11,861 bases of DNA from an uncultured Mollicutes bacterium (GTDB taxonomy: Bacteria; Bacillota_I; Bacilli_A; Acholeplasmatales; Anaeroplasmataceae): NCBI GenBank assembly GCA_900547045.1, contig URFB01000020.1:1-11861 (forward strand), given 5' to 3'. The position numbers and the translations under genes were made by a program. The notes under the pieces were generated by a model. The model searched no databases. It was not told where the DNA came from and saw only the letters and a program-made list of their open reading frames with translations. Position 1 is the stretch's first letter; every line of letters begins with the position of its first letter. This document shows positions 6,941-11,861 of the stretch, one piece after another.

Positions 6941-7366
6941 ATGGTATTTGATGATTTAAAAAAGGCTAACATGGAGGCTATGAAGGCCCATGATCAAAAT
7001 GCAAGAGGTGTATATTCTGTTTTAATTAACAAATGTATGCTTAAATCAGTTGAGCTTAAGGCTAAAAATCAAGAGCTAACTGATGCTGATACTCTATCTT
7101 TAATTAATAAAACAATTAAAGAGCTTGATGAGGAATATGAAACATATAAGAAGGCTTCACGTGATGAACAAGCTGCTGTTATTGCTTATCAAAAGAGCTT
7201 ACTTGAAAAGTATTTACCAAAGCTAATGTCAGAAGAAGAAATTGAAGCTGAAATTACAAAGCTTGAGGATAAGAGCCTAAAGAATGTAATGGTTTACTTC
7301 AAGACAAATTTTGCTGGCAAGTGTGATATGAAGCTTGTATCTACGATTGCGAAAAAATTCAATTAA
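6941..7366 (+). CDS. yqeY: GatB/YqeY domain protein
   Basis: A 141-residue, highly charged, mostly helical cytoplasmic protein of the YqeY family. The family resembles the C-terminal tail domain of GatB, the tRNA-binding subunit of the Asp-tRNA(Asn)/Glu-tRNA(Gln) amidotransferase; its own function is unknown. Recognition rests on the N-terminal block FDDLKKANMEAMKAHD...R..YS, the central helix ELDEEYETYKKASRDE, and the C-terminal LLEKYLPKLMSEEEIEAEI...KNVMVYFK segment. It is close to the family's standard length. The ATG at 6941 fits the usual family N-terminus, but its ribosome binding site is unusually far away (see the hairpin feature). A strong terminator follows, so this is likely a monocistronic unit or a readthrough partner of uppP. 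Confidence 0.9.
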   Translation: MVFDDLKKANMEAMKAHDQNARGVYSVLINKCMLKSVELKAKNQELTDADTLSLINKTIKELDEEYETYKKASRDEQAAVIAYQKSLLEKYLPKLMSEEEIEAEITKLEDKSLKNVMVYFKTNFAGKCDMKLVSTIAKKFN

Positions 7367-7370
7367 TTAA

Positions 7371-7411
7371 AGAAGTTTTTTGAATCTTAAAGGTTCAAAA
7401 ATCTTTTTTTA
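7371..7411 (+). terminator. Rho-independent terminator after yqeY
   Basis: A stem of about 14 bp (7373-7386 with 7392-7405) contains one U-U mismatch and one U-G pair around the loop TTAAA, and is followed by a T-run to 7410. Confidence 0.85.
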
Positions 7412-7447
7412 TTTACATTTAAAATATAGCAAATTAGTCTTTATTTT

Positions 7448-7470
7448 GATATAATCTAAATAATCTAAAT
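7448..7470 (+). promoter_or_regulatory. potABCD promoter with tandem 9-bp repeat
   Basis: TATAAT (7450-7455) is preceded by TGA, giving an extended -10; the -35 region (TAGCAA, 7427-7432) is weak. The -10 is the start of a head-to-tail duplication of ATAATCTAA (7451-7459 and 7460-7468) that spans the likely transcription start. A repressor site is possible but unproven. TAGGAGGT ahead of potA is a strong ribosome binding site. Confidence 0.6.
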
Positions 7471-7489
7471 CTGTGTTAGGAGGTACAAA

Positions 7490-8605
7490 ATGAAAAAAAA
7501 GTTAATTGAGATTAAGGATTTAACAAAGGAGTTTAATGGTAATATTGTATTGAAGGGAATTTCTTTAGATATTTACGAAAACGAATTTGTTACATTACTC
7601 GGTCCATCTGGCTGTGGTAAAACAACAACATTAAGAATAATAGGTGGCTTTGAGGATGCAACCTCTGGTACGGTGCTTTTTGATTCTAAAAATTTATTAG
7701 ATATTCCACCATATCAAAGGCTTACCAATACAGTCTTTCAGCATTATGCCCTATTCCCTCATATGAATGTATATGACAATGTTGCATATGGCTTAAGAAT
7801 TAAAGAGCATATTTCATTATTTAAAAGGCTTAAAAATAATTTAAAGGGTAAAAATAAGGAAGAATTTAAATCTAAAAAGCAAATTGAAGAGGAAATAAAA
7901 ACGCGAGTTTTAAAGCTTATCAGCCTCGTTGGTCTTGAGGGCTTTGAACACCGAAATATTTCTAAGCTATCAGGTGGTCAGCAGCAGCGTGTTGCTATTG
8001 CAAGAGCGCTTGTAAATGAGCCCAAGGTATTGCTTCTTGATGAATCATTAGGAGCGCTAGATTTAAAACTTAGACAGGAAATGGAATACGAGCTTAAGAA
8101 GATTCAAAGAAATTTAGGTATAACCTTTATTTTCGTTACTCACGATCAGGAGGAAGCTCTTACAATGTCTGATAAGGTTGTTGTAATGAACAATGGTGAA
8201 ATCCAACAGGTTGGTACACCAATTGATGTTTATAACGAACCAGCTAATCGCTTTGTAGCTAATTTTATTGGTAAATCTAATATTATTGATGGTATTATGA
8301 TTAAGGATTTACTTTGTAGCTTTGATGGTCAGGAATTTGTTTGTGTTGATAAGGGCTTTAAGGATAATGAAAATGTTGACATTGTCATCAGACCTGAGGA
8401 TATTGACATTGTAAAAAAGGACGAAGGATTCTTTAATGGTGTTGTTATATCTGAAATATTTAAGGGCGTTCATTATGAGATTCACGTTCAAACCGAAAAA
8501 CGTGATTTTTTAATTCATACAACCGATTTTCATGGTGTAAATGAAGAGGTAGGCTTAATTTTTACTCCAGATGATATTCATATAATGGAAAAAATGGAGT
8601 GGTAG
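7490..8605 (+). CDS. potA: Polyamine ABC importer ATP-binding protein PotA
   Basis: The cytoplasmic ATPase that powers spermidine/putrescine import through PotBC. Motifs: Walker A GPSGCGKTT (38-46), Q-loop Q84, signature LSGGQQQR (160-167), Walker B VLLLDE (180-185) and switch histidine H218. A C-terminal TOBE-like domain of about 110 residues starts near 262 and includes the RPEDI block at 301. At 371 residues it is of normal length for PotA overall, but about 24 lysine-rich residues (roughly 107-130) are inserted in the helical subdomain between Q-loop and signature. That subdomain contacts the permeases. AGGAGGT (7478-7484) lies 5 nt before the ATG. It is the first gene of potABCD, and the downstream permeases and PotD-like receptor support the polyamine assignment over other spermidine/Fe/maltose-type ATPases. 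Confidence 0.95.
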   Translation: MKKKLIEIKDLTKEFNGNIVLKGISLDIYENEFVTLLGPSGCGKTTTLRIIGGFEDATSGTVLFDSKNLLDIPPYQRLTNTVFQHYALFPHMNVYDNVAYGLRIKEHISLFKRLKNNLKGKNKEEFKSKKQIEEEIKTRVLKLISLVGLEGFEHRNISKLSGGQQQRVAIARALVNEPKVLLLDESLGALDLKLRQEMEYELKKIQRNLGITFIFVTHDQEEALTMSDKVVVMNNGEIQQVGTPIDVYNEPANRFVANFIGKSNIIDGIMIKDLLCSFDGQEFVCVDKGFKDNENVDIVIRPEDIDIVKKDEGFFNGVVISEIFKGVHYEIHVQTEKRDFLIHTTDFHGVNEEVGLIFTPDDIHIMEKMEW

Positions 8606-8607
8606 TC

Positions 8608-9447
8608 TTGAAAAAGAAGAAAATTGGCTATACGCCCTTCATGGTTCCGTATTTATTTATATTAATTGTATTTATTCTCCTACCAATGCTTTTTATTGTA
8701 ATCTATTCATTAGTAGATAAAACAGCGGAGCTACCAATTTATTCCTTTACATTTGATAATTATAAGCACTTCTTTGAAACCGGGCTTTATATTAAATGTA
8801 TTTTAAAAAGCTTATATTTAGCTTTACTTGCAACCATTATTTGTGTAATTGTATGCTATCCCATTGCGTATTTTATTGCTAAAAGAAAGCCTCAAACCCA
8901 GGCTATTTTAGTTCTTTTAGTTACCGCACCTATGTGGATAAATATGCTTCTTAGAACTCTTGCAATTAAGCAGCTTTTAGATGGACCATTATTAAAGCTT
9001 GTAAAACTTTTTAATCCAAATGTAAATGTTATAATTGGAAATGATTTTTCTGTTATTTTTGGTATGGTTTATAACTATATTCCATATATGATTCTTCCAA
9101 TTTATACATCACTTGAAAAGCTTGATCCTCGTTTAATTGAGGCTTCAACAGACCTTGGCGCTAAGAATTATCAAACCTTAAGAAGAGTTATTTTACCCCT
9201 TTCACTTCCAGGTGTATTATCAGGTGTAACTATAACCTTCCTATCTTGTGCAACAACAATAACTATCACTAAATATTTAGGTGAAGGTCGTTATTTCTTG
9301 ATTGGTAACCTAATTGAGACCGAGTTTATTACTAACTCTAGATGGTCATTTGGTAGTGCTATAAGCTTAATTATGCTAATAATTATTTTAGCAATTATGC
9401 TTTTAATGTCAAAATTGAATAAGGAGGAAGAATATGAAAACAAGTAA
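8608..9447 (+). CDS. potB: Polyamine ABC transporter permease PotB
   Basis: One of two inner-membrane permeases of the importer. About six hydrophobic segments are visible, beginning at residues 10-35, and the EAA loop that docks on the ATPase is EASTDLGAKNYQTLRRVILP (from about residue 178). I chose the TTG at 8608 (279 residues, MKKKKIGYTPF) because GGAG at 8596-8599 lies 8 nt upstream of it. The alternative GTG at 8599 would add three residues and has no usable ribosome binding site. With TTG the gene begins 2 nt after the potA stop. It overlaps potC by 14 nt at its end. The order permease B, permease C, receptor D is the standard pot order. Confidence 0.94.
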   Translation: MKKKKIGYTPFMVPYLFILIVFILLPMLFIVIYSLVDKTAELPIYSFTFDNYKHFFETGLYIKCILKSLYLALLATIICVIVCYPIAYFIAKRKPQTQAILVLLVTAPMWINMLLRTLAIKQLLDGPLLKLVKLFNPNVNVIIGNDFSVIFGMVYNYIPYMILPIYTSLEKLDPRLIEASTDLGAKNYQTLRRVILPLSLPGVLSGVTITFLSCATTITITKYLGEGRYFLIGNLIETEFITNSRWSFGSAISLIMLIIILAIMLLMSKLNKEEEYENK

Positions 9448-10222
9448 AGCAAGATTTTATTCTAAAATTTTAATTATTGTTTTTTTCGTTATCTATTACG
9501 CTCCTTTAGTAAGTATTGTTGTATTCTCCTTCAATGATGCCAGAAGTGTTACTCACTGGGGTGGTTTTACATTTGGCTGGTATAAGGAGCTATTTACTGA
9601 TACTCGTGTATTGCAAATTATTTTAAATACCCTTATTATTGCGGTATTATCAACTATTATTTCAATTGTTATTGGTACAATCGCAGCTATATGCTTGACT
9701 AAGCAAAGGAAGAAAATTAGAAATTTAATCCTTCAGGGTAATAATTTACCAATTATGAATCCTGATATCGTTACGGCTATTGGTTTACTTTTGCTTTTTG
9801 TTTCACTAAGAGTAGAAAAGGGCTATATTACAATGCTAATTGCTCATATTTCCTTTTGTACACCATATGTTGTTGTAACTGTTTATCCTAAGGTTAAGGC
9901 ATTAGATGCTAATATTCTAGAGGCTGCCCTAGATTTAGGAGCTAAGCCTCTTAAGGCGATTAGAACCGCTATTATTCCTCAAATTAAGGGCACTATTTTC
10001 GCAGCTGGTGCGATTGTCTTTACAATGAGCTTTGATGATTTCGTTATTTCATATTTTACCGGAGGCTCTAAGCTTAATATATCAACCTATTTATATACTG
10101 AGGCTAAAAAAATCAATCCTACAATCAATGCCCTATCAACGATAATTATGCTTATTATTGTAATTAAAATTGTTGTTGATAAGATAAGAGATGGAAGGAG
10201 AGAAAAGAATGAAAAAAATTAG
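9434..10222 (+). CDS. potC: Polyamine ABC transporter permease PotC
   Basis: The second permease, 262 residues, forming the membrane channel with PotB. Hydrophobic segments appear at about 10-32, 62-85, 98-125, 130-150, 185-205 and 230-250. The EAA loop is EAALDLGAKPLKAIRTAIIP from about residue 163, followed by the family's FDDFVISYF segment. The ribosome binding site AAGGAGG (9421-9427) lies within potB, 6 nt before the ATG. The gene overlaps potB by 14 nt and potD by 14 nt, so translation of the three is likely coupled. The polar C-terminus is rich in Lys and Glu. Confidence 0.95.
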   Translation: MKTSKARFYSKILIIVFFVIYYAPLVSIVVFSFNDARSVTHWGGFTFGWYKELFTDTRVLQIILNTLIIAVLSTIISIVIGTIAAICLTKQRKKIRNLILQGNNLPIMNPDIVTAIGLLLLFVSLRVEKGYITMLIAHISFCTPYVVVTVYPKVKALDANILEAALDLGAKPLKAIRTAIIPQIKGTIFAAGAIVFTMSFDDFVISYFTGGSKLNISTYLYTEAKKINPTINALSTIIMLIIVIKIVVDKIRDGRREKNEKN

Positions 10223-11294
10223 TATTTTATTATTAGGTGCTTTGATGGTTTTTATTCTAAATTCCTGTCAGGGCTCTTCAGGTAGTTCCTTAAATATCTA
10301 TAATGTTGGTGAATATTTAGATTTAGATTTAATTGATGAATTTGAAAAGGAATATAATGTAAGTGTAAATTATACTACATTTGATTCTAATGAAACAGCT
10401 ATTACCAAGATGCAATCAGATTCCTACGATTTAGTTGTCCTTTCTGATTATGCAGTTGAGCAGGCAAGCGTTAATAATATGATTGAGCCGATTGATTGGT
10501 CAAGGGTTGACAGCTTTAATCAAAATATAATTGTAGATTCCTTAAAGGGAATTTTAGCTGATTTAAAGGAAGAAGAAAATGGTTTTGATTTTTTATCCTA
10601 TTCAGTACCTTATTTCTTTGGTAAGGTTGGTATTTGCTATGACAAGAATAAGGTAGATGAGGAAGATGTTTTAGATGGCTATGAAATTCTTCATAATAAA
10701 AAATATGAAGGACAGGTTGCTTACTATGATTCATCTCGGGATGGCTTTATGGCTGCCTATAAGGAGCTTGGCTATTCAATGAATTTAAGCTCACTTGAAG
10801 AAACAGAAGAAGCTTTCAACTGGATTAAACAAATAAGAAAAACAGTAAACTGTGCCTTTAAAACAGATGAGCTATTATCTGAAATGCCTGATGGTAAATA
10901 TGCTATTTCCCTAATGTATTCAGGAGATGCTATTTATTCCATGATGGAAGAAAATGATGATGTGGATCTTGATTTTTATGTTCCTGAATGTGGTTCAAAT
11001 TTTTTCTGTGATGGAATGGTTATACCAAGCTCAGCTAAAAATGAGGATTTAGCATATAAGTTTATATCATTTATGCTAAGGCCTGAAAATGCCAAGGCAA
11101 ATTCGATTTATGTAGGATATTCATCGCCTATTGCTTCCGTATATGATGAGCTAGTAATGCCTGGTGAGGAATTTGCTGATTATAAGGATTATTACATTGT
11201 AAATTACAACAAGGGATATGATGAAATATATCGCTATAATCCTCAAATGACAGTCATTTTAAATGATTATTGGATAAAATTAAAATTATCTTAA
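10209..11294 (+). CDS. potD: PotD-like polyamine-binding lipoprotein
   Basis: The extracellular receptor that delivers polyamine to PotBC. The ATG at 10209 is preferred: GGAAGGAG (10193-10200) sits 8 nt before it, and it gives a clean lipoprotein signal, MKKISILLLG... with lipobox L17-N18-S19-C20. The ATG at 10191 would put six charged residues in front and lacks a ribosome binding site. The mature 341-residue domain matches PotD along its length: NVGEY (32-36), FDSNE (58-62), VVLSDY (76-81), YSVPYFFGKVG (131-141), DSSRDGF (174-180), SGDA (238-241), DGMVIP (268-273) and FMLRPENA (288-295). The acidic and Tyr contacts appear kept (Y36, S79, Y81, D268, Y304), but the positions of the three pocket tryptophans of E. 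coli PotD hold V33, Y237 and F266. Substrate could therefore be a polyamine other than spermidine. Confidence 0.92.
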   Translation: MKKISILLLGALMVFILNSCQGSSGSSLNIYNVGEYLDLDLIDEFEKEYNVSVNYTTFDSNETAITKMQSDSYDLVVLSDYAVEQASVNNMIEPIDWSRVDSFNQNIIVDSLKGILADLKEEENGFDFLSYSVPYFFGKVGICYDKNKVDEEDVLDGYEILHNKKYEGQVAYYDSSRDGFMAAYKELGYSMNLSSLEETEEAFNWIKQIRKTVNCAFKTDELLSEMPDGKYAISLMYSGDAIYSMMEENDDVDLDFYVPECGSNFFCDGMVIPSSAKNEDLAYKFISFMLRPENAKANSIYVGYSSPIASVYDELVMPGEEFADYKDYYIVNYNKGYDEIYRYNPQMTVILNDYWIKLKLS

Positions 11295-11310
11295 ATTTAA
11301 TACATAATAA

Positions 11311-11354
11311 AAAGCCTCCTATCATACATTTTAGTAGTGAAATTAGGAGGCTTT
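11311..11354 (+). promoter_or_regulatory. Inverted repeat sequestering the Shine-Dalgarno of the SpoIIIAH-like gene
   Basis: AAAGCCTCCTA (11311-11321) and TAGGAGGCTTT (11344-11354) form a perfect 11-bp stem with a 22-nt loop. The 3' arm contains AGGAGG (11345-11350), the ribosome binding site of the gene starting at 11359. The tail CTTTATTA is a poor U-tract, so termination of the pot transcript here is possible but weaker than at the other terminators in the window. Translation control, termination or both are inferred. Confidence 0.7.
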
Positions 11355-11358
11355 ATTA

Positions 11359-11838
11359 ATGTTAAAGAAAAGTATATTACCAATTTTTTTGCTAGCGATG
11401 GTGGTTGTGTTATCTGTATTCTATATTAAGAAAACAAACACAACTGATGAAACAAGCAATGTATCTGGTTCAGGTGAGCAAACAGTTTTAACTAGCTTTG
11501 CTAGTAAAAGATTAGAAGTTTTAGATATAAGAAGTGCAATGATTGATAAGCTTGAGGAAGAAATTGCAAGTGGAAATTTAACAAATGAAGAAGTAGAGGC
11601 TAAGGTTAATCAAATTAATGATCTATATTATTTAAAATATACAGAAACTAATTTAGAGGATTCTATTTGTGACCTTGGCTTTGAGGATTCACTTGTTATA
11701 ATTGAGGATAAAAATGTTTCAGTTTTAATTATAGATGATGAGCTAACAGTGGAGGATTTTATAAGCATAGCTGCTATTGTAAAGTCAGATCTTGGAAATA
11801 ATTATAAGCTAAGCTTAGAATCAGTATCTGAAAAATAA
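11359..11838 (+). CDS. SpoIIIAH-like membrane protein
   Basis: A 159-residue single-pass protein with a short Lys-containing N-terminus and a membrane segment at about residues 6-24 (SILPIFLLAMVVVLSVFYI). This closely resembles the start of B. subtilis SpoIIIAH (LKK...VVVLSVYYI). A polar linker (25-48) leads to a globular domain (about 49-158): helices SKRLEVLDIRSAMIDKLEEE and NEEVEAKVNQINDLYYL, then GFEDSLVIIEDKNVSVLII and LTVEDFISIAAIV. This pattern fits the SpoIIIAH ring-building fold. SpoIIIAH pairs with SpoIIQ in the mother cell-forespore channel; B. subtilis SpoIIIAH is about 218 residues, so this one is shorter. No other spoIIIA gene is nearby, so orthology and a sporulation role are uncertain and no symbol is given. 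The ATG has AGGAGG 8 nt upstream, inside a hairpin. Confidence 0.75.
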   Translation: MLKKSILPIFLLAMVVVLSVFYIKKTNTTDETSNVSGSGEQTVLTSFASKRLEVLDIRSAMIDKLEEEIASGNLTNEEVEAKVNQINDLYYLKYTETNLEDSICDLGFEDSLVIIEDKNVSVLIIDDELTVEDFISIAAIVKSDLGNNYKLSLESVSEK

Positions 11839-11843
11839 AAAAA

Positions 11844-11861
11844 GGATATCCGAAGATATCC
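11844..11861 (+). terminator. Terminator hairpin after the SpoIIIAH-like gene, cut by the window edge
   Basis: GGATATC (11844-11850), tetraloop CGAA, GATATCC (11855-11861) form a perfect 7-bp stem preceded by an A-run, 6 nt after the stop codon. The expected T-run would fall just outside the window. Confidence 0.75.

Noticed and set aside
8309..8491. 60-codon open frame on the - strand inside potA
   Set aside because: Antisense to the conserved TOBE region, with no family resemblance and no promoter or ribosome binding site.
10516..10734. 72-codon open frame on the - strand inside potD
   Set aside because: Antisense to conserved PotD sequence; composition (His, Gln, Leu, Pro) reflects the complement of potD codons.

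Overview
The window comes from an AT-rich, low-GC Gram-positive-type bacterium that uses the standard bacterial code. TGG encodes Trp, and TGA is a real stop at the end of the phosphodiesterase gene. A CIRCE heat-shock operator, AGGAGG-type ribosome binding sites, a ClpB without its N-domain, a SpoIIIAH-like protein and a walled-cell enzyme (UppP) together suggest a Firmicute of the Erysipelotrichia / RF39-like Bacilli kind. The lineage is inference; no rRNA is present to fix it.

Layout. (1) Positions 1-3390, + strand: the 3' part of a SNF2-family helicase gene that enters from the left edge, then a YfcE-type phosphodiesterase and a HAD phosphatase. The three are joined by TAATG and ATGA stop/start overlaps, so they form one translationally coupled operon. 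(2) A bidirectional terminator, then clpB on the - strand (3424-5538). Its promoter is covered by a CIRCE element, so HrcA very likely controls it. (3) Positions 5655-6012: a divergent consensus promoter driving a single tRNA-Cys(GCA) with its own terminator. A compact regulatory stretch follows: tandem GTAC palindromes, a promoter with an inverted repeat in its spacer, a terminator-like hairpin and a second promoter, all upstream of uppP. (4) uppP (6013-6861) and a YqeY/GatB-like gene (6941-7366) whose ribosome binding site is separated from its ATG by a small hairpin. (5) potABCD (7490-11294), a complete polyamine ABC importer with ATPase, two permeases and a lipoprotein receptor. The last two junctions each overlap by exactly 14 nt. 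(6) A SpoIIIAH-like small membrane protein (11359-11838). Its Shine-Dalgarno sequence lies in a perfect 11-bp inverted repeat. A terminator hairpin sits at the right edge.

No mobile element, CRISPR array, phage gene or defence cluster is visible, and every large gene belongs to a known family. The less ordinary content is in regulation (the uppP upstream module, the hairpin-bridged yqeY start, the SD-sequestering hairpin before the SpoIIIAH-like gene) and in residue-level departures: Trp-depleted PotD pocket, lysine-rich insert in PotA, and a mismatched T-stem in tRNA-Cys. I do not see a clear wholly new system.
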